From Foetidibacter luteolus (GTDB taxonomy: Bacteria > Bacteroidota > Bacteroidia > Chitinophagales > Chitinophagaceae), in NCBI RefSeq assembly GCF_009650435.1, contig NZ_VVIP01000094.1, forward strand, positions 1 through 64,000: a stretch of DNA of 64,000 nucleotides. The letters run 5' to 3'. Made by a program: the position numbers and the translations under genes. Position 1 is the first letter of the stretch. Every line of letters begins with the position of its first letter. The notes under the pieces are model-generated. The model was not told where the DNA came from, did not search any database, and saw nothing but the letters and a program-made list of their open reading frames with translations. Below, in pieces: positions 1 through 7,402 of this stretch.

Positions 1-117
1 CGGCGCCAAAGCACCTTCTTTTCCTAATAGTGGCTTTCCACTCTTGAGTTGTTCCAGGGCCTTGTTCTTCACGGCCTCGTAATCAAACCCGAACGGTGTT
101 TCTGTTTTTGACTTCAT
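1..117 (-). pseudogene. IS256-family transposase, N-terminal part cut by the window edge
   Basis: The minus strand is open from the ATG at 115-117 to the window edge (39 codons). The translation contains FDYEAVKNKALEQLKSGK followed by LLGKEGALAP. This resembles the N-terminus of Bacteroidota IS256-type (Mutator) transposases, which start with a short basic helix and a G-x-x-G-x-x-A-P-L stretch before the catalytic domain. The catalytic DDE residues lie outside the window, so it cannot be told whether the gene is intact. No clear terminal inverted repeat was found between it and the tandem repeat at 196. Entered as pseudogene only because it is partial here. Confidence 0.6.
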
Positions 118-195
118 CTTGATGTGTTAAAGGTTATCTTATTTTTTAACCTTGACACAGTTTATTTTACAGCCTCTCGGGAAGCTGACATTTTT

Positions 196-468
196 GCCTC
201 AAATGATCTTCCGCATGCCTCAAATGATCTTCCGCATGCCTCAAACGATCTTCCGCATGCCTCAAACGATCTTCCGCATGCCTCAAATCATCTTCCGTAG
301 GCCTCAAACGATCTTCCGCAGGCCTCAAACGATCTTCCGCACGCCTCAAACGATCTTCCGCACGCCTCAAATCATCTTCCGCATGCCTCAAACGATCTTC
401 CGCATGCCTCAACCGATCTTCCGCAGGCGGCAAATGGTCTTCCGTATCCCCCAAACGGTCTTCCGCCC
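196..468. repeat. 21-bp tandem repeat, 13 copies
   Basis: Thirteen head-to-tail copies of a 21-bp unit, consensus GCCTCAAACGATCTTCCGCAT, run without a gap. The last two are more diverged. The unit is 7 codons long, so every frame that avoids stops gives a 7-residue protein repeat. The plus strand reads MPQTIFR and the minus strand AEDRLRH, the latter with coiled-coil-like heptad spacing. Variable bases cluster at unit positions 8-10 and 19-21. It sits between the truncated transposase and a hydrolase gene. No ATG start or convincing gene context supports expression of either reading, so it is listed as a repeat. Confidence 0.9.
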
Positions 469-565
469 ACCGCCTGCACCGCTATCAGGCCATTGATACC
501 TATTGCCGGTGAACACAGGGCGATGTTTTTCATCTTGTGACCCCAACAGTATTAAAAGGCAAATC

Positions 566-1885
566 ATGTTAAACAACAAACTTCTCCCGTTGTTGCTAAG
601 CCTGCTGTTGGTTAGCAACTCCTTCTCTCAAACAATTGATAAAGCAAAACTGGACAATTACCTCCGGCTATTAGAGAGCAGTAATAAACTCATGGGCAAT
701 GTACTGGTACGCCAGCACAACAAAAACCTGTATTCGCGGTCAGTAGGTTTTTCTAACATAAAAGCGGGTACAAGGGCTAACGGGCAAACAATGTACAGGA
801 TTGGGTCCATCACAAAAACCATTACCGCGGTTTTGATACTCAAAGCCATCGAAGAAGGGCGGCTTCAACTTTCAGACAATATAAAGGCTTATTTCCCCTC
901 TATACAACATGCAGAGCAGGTTACGGTAAACCAACTGCTTAACCACCACAGCGGCATCCATAATTTTACAGGTGGCAATTACCTTGGCTGGAATACACAA
1001 CCTAAAAACCGGCAAGACCTTATTGACACTATCGCTAAAGGCGGCAGTGATTTTCCACCAGGTACCAAAGCATCGTATAGTAATTCTAACTATGTACTGC
1101 TTTCTTTTATTCTTGAAGATATTTATCATTCCACCTACGGTGAAATACTGAAAGCCAAAATAACCGAACCCCTGCAGTTAACACGTTTTCAATTGGGAGA
1201 TAAAATGATTGATCCCCAAAGCAAATCGCTGTCTTATAACTTTACGGCGGGGTGGGATGCCGCTGTGCAGACAGACCTTTCCATTCCCCTTGGGGCCGGC
1301 GCCATTGTTGCTTCGGCAGATGATTTGGCAAAAGTGCTGGAAGCTATCTTCCAGGGCCGGATAATATCCGCAGCGATGCTCGCAACAATGGAAGAACAAA
1401 CCGATGGAATGGGGCTGGGTGTTTTCCAAAAAAACATACTGGGCCAAAACGCTTATATGCATGATGGCGCCATTGATGGCTTCAACTCTTACTATTACTA
1501 TTTTCCGCAAGATCAAACACTGTACGTATTACTCTCCAACGCTAAAAACTATAAACTGGAGACCGTGAATGAAACCATCTTATCCATTGTTTTTGATAAG
1601 CCGGTTAAGTTGCCGGTATTTAACACCTATGCCGCTACTGCTGAAGACATGCAGCAATACAGCGGCACTTACACCAGTGAAAGCAGCCCTTTGATTATTG
1701 ACATTTGGGTTAAGAATAATTTTTTACTTGCGCAGCCACATGGCCAAAGAATATATACCATGGAAGCCACAGCAAAAGATGAATTTTTGCATGAAGAAAC
1801 AAACGTTACCCTCAATTTTGTTCCTGGTAAAAAACAGATGATATTAAAGCAGGGGCCGCAAACAATTGTGTTTACAAAGCAGTAA
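566..1885 (+). CDS. secreted serine hydrolase, beta-lactamase/DD-peptidase superfamily
   Basis: This 439-residue protein belongs to the class C beta-lactamase-like serine hydrolases, which include penicillin-binding proteins, esterases and peptidases. Residues 1-21 form a signal peptide (MLNNKL, a leucine run, then SNSFS). The catalytic motifs are visible in order: S81-I-T-K84, Y171-S-N173 and H299-D-G301 in the place of the KTG-like motif. The last 90 residues form a separate beta-rich domain of the type often appended to such enzymes. An earlier in-frame start at 503 exists, but the ATG at 566 begins directly with the signal peptide. Substrate is not predictable. Probably monocistronic and exported to the periplasm. 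Confidence 0.87.
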   Translation: MLNNKLLPLLLSLLLVSNSFSQTIDKAKLDNYLRLLESSNKLMGNVLVRQHNKNLYSRSVGFSNIKAGTRANGQTMYRIGSITKTITAVLILKAIEEGRLQLSDNIKAYFPSIQHAEQVTVNQLLNHHSGIHNFTGGNYLGWNTQPKNRQDLIDTIAKGGSDFPPGTKASYSNSNYVLLSFILEDIYHSTYGEILKAKITEPLQLTRFQLGDKMIDPQSKSLSYNFTAGWDAAVQTDLSIPLGAGAIVASADDLAKVLEAIFQGRIISAAMLATMEEQTDGMGLGVFQKNILGQNAYMHDGAIDGFNSYYYYFPQDQTLYVLLSNAKNYKLETVNETILSIVFDKPVKLPVFNTYAATAEDMQQYSGTYTSESSPLIIDIWVKNNFLLAQPHGQRIYTMEATAKDEFLHEETNVTLNFVPGKKQMILKQGPQTIVFTKQ

Positions 1886-1954
1886 AAGCCTGGTGTGTGG
1901 ATGGCGTATCCGGTAAAAACTCCACCTGCATTCACACACCAGTGCTCATCATAA

Positions 1955-2061
1955 CATTACCAGCCCCTACGCTTCGGTAAAAGCTGCATAGCGAACAAGC
2001 CGTACAAGAGTGCGACGCAAGTAAAGCCCAATAGTAGTTCCTGCTGCACGGCCCAAAAAAA
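1955..2061 (+). repeat. dispersed repeat family A, copy 1
   Basis: About 100-bp element with the order CTACGCTTCGGTAAAAGC, TAGCGAACAAG, CGTACAAGAGTGCGACGCAA, GTAAAGCCCAATAGTAG, then an A-run. Other copies lie near 4940, 24957, 50519, 53085 and 63930, and inverted or partial ones near 36447, 39413, 44705 and 55823. It lies in the 476-bp gap after the serine hydrolase, which also contains the palindromic element at 2126. Confidence 0.8.
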
Positions 2062-2125
2062 TGCTTTCACCATGCAACAGCCAACCCCCTTCAGGGGATC
2101 AACCGTTAGGACACATCTTTTCAAC

Positions 2126-2310
2126 GAAAGAAAGGGAACACGGATGACACGGATTCAATGGATTTTCAGGGTTTTTTTTCGCATGCGAAAACCTTCATTA
2201 GGAAATCAGACTTACACGCTAAGAAAAATATGGATTAGCACGGATAATGCTGCATTGCAGCATTAAAAATCCTGCTTATCCGTTCTATCCGTGTCATCCG
2301 TGTTCTATTT
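2126..2310. repeat. palindromic dispersed element (family D)
   Basis: The left arm has GAACACGGATGACACGGAT and the right arm ends with its complement ATCCGTGTCATCCGTGTTC. About 140 bp lie between the arms, including a small hairpin TGCTGCATTGCAGCA. The right flank (TGTGTACACACG then TAGCC) recurs after a second GTGTCATCCGTGTTC at 13347-13396, so it is part of a repeat family. No coding potential is evident. Confidence 0.75.
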
Positions 2311-2361
2311 AATATTTGTGTACACACGATAGCCTTCAGGGCATGGGGGTGGCGCCCACCC

Positions 2362-4173
2362 TTACTCGCAGTTGTTGTTCCATTTCTGGTCGAGCGATGT
2401 ACCGTAAGATTTAAAGCATTTGGCAGGTGGCGTATTAAAAGATTCGCTGAATGTAGTTCGCCATACTTCCCATGCTAACCCGGTTTTTCCCTCGCCCTTT
2501 ACTTTAATGCCTGTGGCTGCGGCGGGTATCTCGTACCGTTGTTTGTTGCCCAGGTTCATATTGCCTGTGGTAAAAGTTTTTAATTCTCCGTTAAGTGTGT
2601 AAGTAAGTGTGTATTTGGCTACATAACCTGATTGGTTAAAAAAAGTAACCCAGCCATCCGCCTGCGGGGTTGCAACCGCAATGGGTTGGTCAAATACGGT
2701 AATTTCTGTTTTATTGCTGCGGGTAGCGGCCCCATCCAGGCTGGAAACATTTTCAACAATCAGCTTGTTGCCTTTAAAGTTGGCCAGCAAATATTTGCTT
2801 TGCGAGGCAGACCCGCAATAAAAAACCGGGGTGGTGCCATAAGTGGCGGTAGCACGCCTTGGCGAAGTTTGTTTGCCAAGCCACTTGTGGTAATGGCCAA
2901 CAAAAACGGCAGATACTTTGTAAGTATCCAGTATGGCCTTAAAGTCGGCGGTTAAGGTGGTCAGCTCATCCGTTGTATAGTAGTCTCCCCAATGCTCGTC
3001 AGAATCGTGGTAATTCAAAATAATAATTTTACCGGCCTGGCGGGCAAGTGCCAAATCGGTTTTAAGCCAGCTAAGGGACGAAGTGATTTTTACTGTTTTT
3101 CTTTTGGCCGCGCCTATGCTTACGTAGTTACTCCATTCACGTTTGTACAGCGGGTAGTTTTGTAACTGCACAAAGTGTACGTTGCCAATATCCCAGGAGT
3201 AGGCAAGGCTGCCGGTAATGGTGGTTACTACATCAGGAAAAGTATAGGAGTCTGATTTCTTGTAATCTGACCTGGTGCTGCCGTTACTCTTAATATGGTC
3301 AACCATATATTCCACCATCCTGTTGGCCGAGTTGTTTTCGTAGGTGTCATCAATATTGTTGGCATAATCGTGGTTGCCCAGCCCTGCATAAATGGTAGCG
3401 TTTGCCCCTTTATAAATGGAAGTGTATTTGTCAAACTCGGGCGAATGCCCGTAGGCGGTAAGGTCTCCGTTTAAAATAATGCCTTTTACCAGGTTAAGTT
3501 CGCTGATAAGGGTATTCATGCTTTTAACATGGTTTTGGTTAAGGGTAGTGGCGTCAGATTCCTTTTCAGATTCGGTTTGTGTTATCTCATCATCTGTTTT
3601 ATTGGTCCAGGGCCATTGCGGGTCAGATGCGAAGATCATATAAAACCCCGGGTCTTCAACCACGGCATGCATCCTGGTTAACTTCCAAAACTGGCCGCTG
3701 TAAAGACCGGTATTTGCTAATTGAAGCCTGTTGTTTTTGCCATCGTTAATAACATCCAGGCTTTTTCCATCGCCCTGCCACATAGTTGTAAAACGGTAGT
3801 AGCCGTTGCCCAGCGTGGTAACCTTCCAGTTTTGCCCGGAGTAGCTTCCCGTGTTGGCCAAAATGGGGCTATTATTCTTCCCGTCATTCAATATATCTAA
3901 AGATTTTAAGGCGCCTTGCCACTGGTTGGTTAGCCGGTAGTAGCCGTTGCCAATGGGGGTAAATTTCCAATACTGCCCGCTGTAATTGCCCGTGGTGGCT
4001 AACTGAAGCTGGTTATTGTTTTTGCCGTCGTTAATTACATCCAGGCTTTTTCCATCGCCCTGCCATTGGGTGGTAAGCCTGTAATAAAAACCGGTATCAA
4101 CCTGGGCCGTAGCGGCTGTTGAAAAACAAAGAAGAAAAAGAAGCGGCAAGAACGAAGGGTGTTTGCTGTTCAT
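2362..4173 (-). CDS. secreted ricin-type lectin / calcineurin-like metallophosphoesterase
   Basis: This 603-residue exported protein has a signal peptide (about 1-23) and then a lectin-like region at 25-167 with three similar units. Each unit carries WQG...KSLD followed by DGKNN and a Q-x-W motif (QYW, QNW, QFW), typical of a beta-trefoil RICIN domain. Residues 176-440 form a calcineurin-like phosphoesterase with metal-ligand motifs D184, GD237, GNHD (266-269), NYHDS and GHYHK. The C-terminal 150 residues are a beta domain (WVTFFNQSGY). The fusion suggests a phosphoesterase targeted to a carbohydrate surface, but the substrate is unknown. The gene stands alone, with repeats on both sides. Confidence 0.85.
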   Translation of the reverse strand: MNSKHPSFLPLLFLLCFSTAATAQVDTGFYYRLTTQWQGDGKSLDVINDGKNNNQLQLATTGNYSGQYWKFTPIGNGYYRLTNQWQGALKSLDILNDGKNNSPILANTGSYSGQNWKVTTLGNGYYRFTTMWQGDGKSLDVINDGKNNRLQLANTGLYSGQFWKLTRMHAVVEDPGFYMIFASDPQWPWTNKTDDEITQTESEKESDATTLNQNHVKSMNTLISELNLVKGIILNGDLTAYGHSPEFDKYTSIYKGANATIYAGLGNHDYANNIDDTYENNSANRMVEYMVDHIKSNGSTRSDYKKSDSYTFPDVVTTITGSLAYSWDIGNVHFVQLQNYPLYKREWSNYVSIGAAKRKTVKITSSLSWLKTDLALARQAGKIIILNYHDSDEHWGDYYTTDELTTLTADFKAILDTYKVSAVFVGHYHKWLGKQTSPRRATATYGTTPVFYCGSASQSKYLLANFKGNKLIVENVSSLDGAATRSNKTEITVFDQPIAVATPQADGWVTFFNQSGYVAKYTLTYTLNGELKTFTTGNMNLGNKQRYEIPAAATGIKVKGEGKTGLAWEVWRTTFSESFNTPPAKCFKSYGTSLDQKWNNNCE

Positions 4174-4329
4174 TTTATTAGTGTCAGTGATTATGGTGCT
4201 GACTCCGCACTTTTTAAGTTGCTTGGTATGGTCAGTTTTAGGCTAACCCGTTTTTAATTGGCAGGGTTATTTTCCATATCATCACGGTATCAACAAGGGC
4301 AGTTGTGTTCTGCGGTAACGAAGGTTTTT

Positions 4330-4576
4330 TGGGGGTGTCCCCAAGCTGCGCAAGGGGCCGGGCTTTCCGCTATTACTCCGCCACAAGGCCCGGCTGCGAA
4401 GGCTTCAGCGGGGTAGCCGCTTCAATCCCTCACCCGAAGGCCGGTTGCCGGTTGCAAGTTGCTGGTTAACGGTCTGTTGTTGGGTAAGGGGCTGAGGATT
4501 TTTTAGCTGATAAATACACGGAAAACCTAATACAGCCGTTAACATTAAACTTTGAACAAGAGAACATTGAACAGTT
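4330..4576 (+). repeat. composite dispersed repeat family C, copy 1
   Basis: About 250-bp element. It starts with GGGGTGTCCCCAAGCT, continues with CGGGCTTTCCGCT and CCGCTTCAATCCCTCACC, then a CCGGTTGCAAGTTGC stretch and one 108-bp unit ending in AACATTGAAC. The same composite is found inverted at 19306-19757 with three 108-bp units, and again at 59049-59296. It occupies part of the 990-bp gap between 4174 and 5165. Confidence 0.8.
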
Positions 4577-4692
4577 GCCGGGTAGTCAGACAACATCATT
4601 CATTGTAACTGCATCATCAGGTTTGGTATGCCTTGTATAAGAACATTCTACTGCTGAAATCACAGTAGTGCAAAAGTTTAATCAGGGCGAAT

Positions 4693-4765
4693 GGAAGAAA
4701 CGTGCTGTATATCGTTTCTTCCTTGACCTTTTTTGTTACTTTTTTGTGTCAAGACAAAAAAGTAA
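4693..4765. repeat. two adjacent strong hairpins
   Basis: The first hairpin has a 10-bp stem, GGAAGAAACG with CGTTTCTTCC (4693-4702 and 4713-4722). The second has a perfect 12-bp stem, TTACTTTTTTGT with ACAAAAAAGTAA (4736-4747 and 4754-4765), around the loop GTCAAG. The A/T-rich second hairpin could act as a bidirectional terminator, but no gene ends close by. It may be another repeat type. Confidence 0.6.
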
Positions 4766-4939
4766 ATAAGTTTTATTTAATACAGGTATGTGCGACACCC
4801 AAAACTCACGTTATTTAAGCTACTCCAAGATAAAAACCTTTAAAGCCAAATGCAAGCCTGCTGAACCAGGTTTTTTATAATAGCCGGGCTATAAACAGGT
4901 TAGCGTAAAAAAATGTTACCAGGTAATAGTGAAAAATAT

Positions 4940-5040
4940 AGGTTGGCCCCTACGCTTCGGTAAAAGCTGCGTAGCGAACATGGCGTACAAGTGAGTGACA
5001 CAACGAAGTTTAATAGATGTTACCGCTGCCTGGCTCATAA
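4940..5040 (+). repeat. dispersed repeat family A, copy 2
   Basis: Matches copy 1 over CCCCTACGCTTCGGTAAAAG, TAGCGAAC and CGTACAAG, then carries the variant GTGAGTGACACAACGAAG instead of GAGTGCGACGCAA. Both variants occur in other copies, so there are two sub-families. Confidence 0.75.
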
Positions 5041-5165
5041 TTACTCCACTCAGGGTATGGGATTGCGTTGCTGTATTAGAATTCCATTAGAATCTGCAAC
5101 ACCGCAATCCGGCGGCCTGCGCCTGCCGTAAATACATTATTCCTTCACCAAAATCAAGCTAACAT

Positions 5166-6680
5166 ATGAAACCAATTCTATCCGCAATGCTATGGTGCTT
5201 AGCCATTATTGCCATTAATGGTTGTAAAAAACACGATTTTCCTTTTCCCGGCAACAAAACCTTCGACCTTGAATTTTACGGCCTTACCGAAGGCAATACG
5301 CTGGTAAAGCTGCACGGCAAAAAACCGGGTCAGTCTTACTCGCCGGTATCCGTTACCGGTTTGCAGCAGGGAGAAAAGCTGCTGGCTATTGACTTCAGGC
5401 CGGCAACAGGCCAGCTTTACGGGCTGGGTAACAGTAACAGGCTGTACATTATTAACCATGTTACCGGCGCAGCAACCGCCCTTGGCACTGAGGCTTTTAC
5501 GCCGGCCCTTAACGGCACGGTAGCCGGCTTTGATTTTAACCCCACTGTTGACAGGATACGCGTTGTAACCGCTAACGGCCAAAACCTGCGGCTGCACCCG
5601 GAACTGGGCACGGTTGCGTTTGTTGACGGCAACTTAAACCCGGGTACACCTGCCGTTAATGCAGTGGCGTATCTTAACAACTTTGCCGGTGCAACGGCCA
5701 CCACCTTATTTAATATTGATGTAGCATCAGGAAAACTATACCGGCAAGACCCACCCAACAACGGCACCCTTGTAGAAGTAGGCAGCCTTAACGAAAACAT
5801 TAGCGGCGAGGGCGGGTTTGATATTTCGCCGGACAACAAATACGCTCTGGCGGCGTTGGGCAAGAGCGACAAAAACGGCGCAAAACAAATGCTTTATCAT
5901 GTGGATTTAAACAGCGGCAAACTGTCTGGCATTTGCGAACTGGATAAAAAAATCATCGGCCTTGCCATACCCACTAACCCGGTAGCTTATGCCGCGGATG
6001 GCTCCAACAACCTGCACATTTTTAACCCTGCCATGCCAGGCACAACCATCAGCAAACCCATTAGCGGCATGCAAAGCGGCGAAACGGTTGCGGGGCTTGA
6101 TATGAGGCCTGTAACAGGACAATTATATGCACTGGGCAGCACCAACAGGATATATACTATAAACACGGCCACAGGCGGGGCAACCGCTATCAGCGCTACG
6201 CCGTTTGCGGCTGTTGCTGCAGGTGTTAGCTATGGTTTTGATTTTAATCCTGTTGTTGACAGGATCAGGGTTGTAAACAGCAATGGCGCTAACATGCGGG
6301 TACACCCGGTAACCGGTGAACTGGCAGCTACTGATGCCAATCTTAACCCCGGCAGTCCTGCTGTATCTGCGGCTGCTTACACCAACAGCTTTCCCGGAAC
6401 TACTTCAACAGTTTTATTCGATATAGACCATGCCGCGGGTAAATTGTATAAGCAAGACCCTCCTAATAACGGCACGTTGGTAGAAGTGGGCAGCCTCGGG
6501 GTGAGTATTAATGCATCCAACGGTTTTGACATAGGTGGCAGCAGTAACAACGCCTGGGCCCTGCTAACTTCGGGCGGCAATACCAAACTGTATTCCATCA
6601 ACCTTTCAACAGGTAAGGCACAGGCTACGGGCAGCTTCCCGGTACAGGCCACCAGTTTTGCAGTGGGTGCAGGATTCTAA
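5166..6680 (+). CDS. lipoprotein with two tandem DUF4394 domains
   Basis: This 504-residue protein has a lipoprotein signal with lipobox INGC. Two homologous halves follow, about residues 36-265 and 275-504. Each carries FRPATGQLYGLG or MRPVTGQLYALG, then FDFNPxVDRIRVV, then DPPNNGTLVEVGSL. These are the signatures of DUF4394, a beta-propeller-like domain with no established biochemical function. The duplication is still visible at DNA level around 5750 and 6460. Probably anchored on a membrane facing the periplasm or outside. No neighbour in the same direction gives a functional hint. Confidence 0.85.
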   Translation: MKPILSAMLWCLAIIAINGCKKHDFPFPGNKTFDLEFYGLTEGNTLVKLHGKKPGQSYSPVSVTGLQQGEKLLAIDFRPATGQLYGLGNSNRLYIINHVTGAATALGTEAFTPALNGTVAGFDFNPTVDRIRVVTANGQNLRLHPELGTVAFVDGNLNPGTPAVNAVAYLNNFAGATATTLFNIDVASGKLYRQDPPNNGTLVEVGSLNENISGEGGFDISPDNKYALAALGKSDKNGAKQMLYHVDLNSGKLSGICELDKKIIGLAIPTNPVAYAADGSNNLHIFNPAMPGTTISKPISGMQSGETVAGLDMRPVTGQLYALGSTNRIYTINTATGGATAISATPFAAVAAGVSYGFDFNPVVDRIRVVNSNGANMRVHPVTGELAATDANLNPGSPAVSAAAYTNSFPGTTSTVLFDIDHAAGKLYKQDPPNNGTLVEVGSLGVSINASNGFDIGGSSNNAWALLTSGGNTKLYSINLSTGKAQATGSFPVQATSFAVGAGF

Positions 6681-6708
6681 CTATTCCATGTTAACCGGAA
6701 AATCTCAT

Positions 6709-6748
6709 AAGAAACAGGGTTAAAGCGGCCGCTTTAACCCTGTTTCTT
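6709..6748. terminator. perfect 40-nt palindromic terminator
   Basis: A perfect inverted repeat centred on GCGGCCGC at 6725-6732, with outer arms AAGAAACAGGG and CCCTGTTTCTT. It begins 28 nt after the DUF4394 stop codon. Because it is symmetrical it could end transcription from both the DUF4394 gene and the convergent gene at 6829. Confidence 0.8.
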
Positions 6749-6828
6749 TATCATCTGTGTTGGCTGGCCTTAAAGTGGCAGTTATCATTTTAGCCATACG
6801 GTTATGCAAGGCGAAATTGCGTGTGCTG

Positions 6829-7218
6829 TTATTGTGGTATAGCCTCCGCAAATATTTCATGGCCTGCCAGGTTATAGTAAGTGCAGGTCATGGCTGCCAT
6901 GCTAACAACCCATTTTGCAATGCCGGATATGGCACAGTCGTTACAAAAAGTTGGATAATCTGTTTGGCCTTGCTGGTGCGCTTTCAGGCGGGCTTTAAAA
7001 TTTTCCGCATCGGTTTCGGTAGATATTACCTGGGGCGGGTACCCGGCAGGTGATGACGTGCTGTAATTATCATTTCCAAAATAGCTGGTGTGCCCGTCTT
7101 CCACAAAAGTTTCATATTGGGTTACACCCAGCGTTTTTAAGTCGCCTATGTAAGCCGGAAAATCTGCGCCGGATTTTACTTTCGAATGGGCGCTTTTAAT
7201 CTGTTCAATGGTAAACAT
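6829..7218 (-). CDS. DUF1398 (YbcV-like) protein
   Basis: This 129-residue cytoplasmic protein starts MFTIEQIKSAHSKVKSGADF and continues with YIGDLKTLGVTQYETFVEDG, the typical opening of DUF1398. A later CNDCAISGIAKW segment is also family-like. The ATG at 7216-7218 fits the family start, and upstream in-frame extension has no homologous look. The biochemical role of DUF1398 is unknown. It is transcribed toward the 40-nt palindrome. Confidence 0.75.
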   Translation of the reverse strand: MFTIEQIKSAHSKVKSGADFPAYIGDLKTLGVTQYETFVEDGHTSYFGNDNYSTSSPAGYPPQVISTETDAENFKARLKAHQQGQTDYPTFCNDCAISGIAKWVVSMAAMTCTYYNLAGHEIFAEAIPQ

Positions 7219-7402
7219 GGTACTTGTTTTAATTGCATTGATAAGGTTACAACACAAAGATGCGGCAGTTAAAAATTGTGAAGCTGTAAAAAATAGTTTT
7301 CTCAAAAAGTCTTACGTAAAGCGCCGGTTTCGATTAAACGCAGTGCTAAGGATTCCGGCACTTATCCTGGGATTTACCGTTTGTTCGGGCTTGTAATAAA
7401 GA

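Noticed and set aside
167..454. A 95-codon minus-strand frame over the 21-bp repeat array (AEDRLRH heptads).
   Set aside because: It starts only at a TTG, is made entirely of the repeat and has no signal, family or gene context. The opposite strand is also open for the same reason (unit length divisible by three). Kept as repeat and as a finding, not as a gene.
196..468. Possible CRISPR array.
   Set aside because: Units are 21 bp, directly adjacent and without spacers. No cas genes are in the window.
2072..2266. A 64-codon plus-strand frame in the gap before the lectin-phosphoesterase.
   Set aside because: It lies over the family D palindromic element and is not protein-like.
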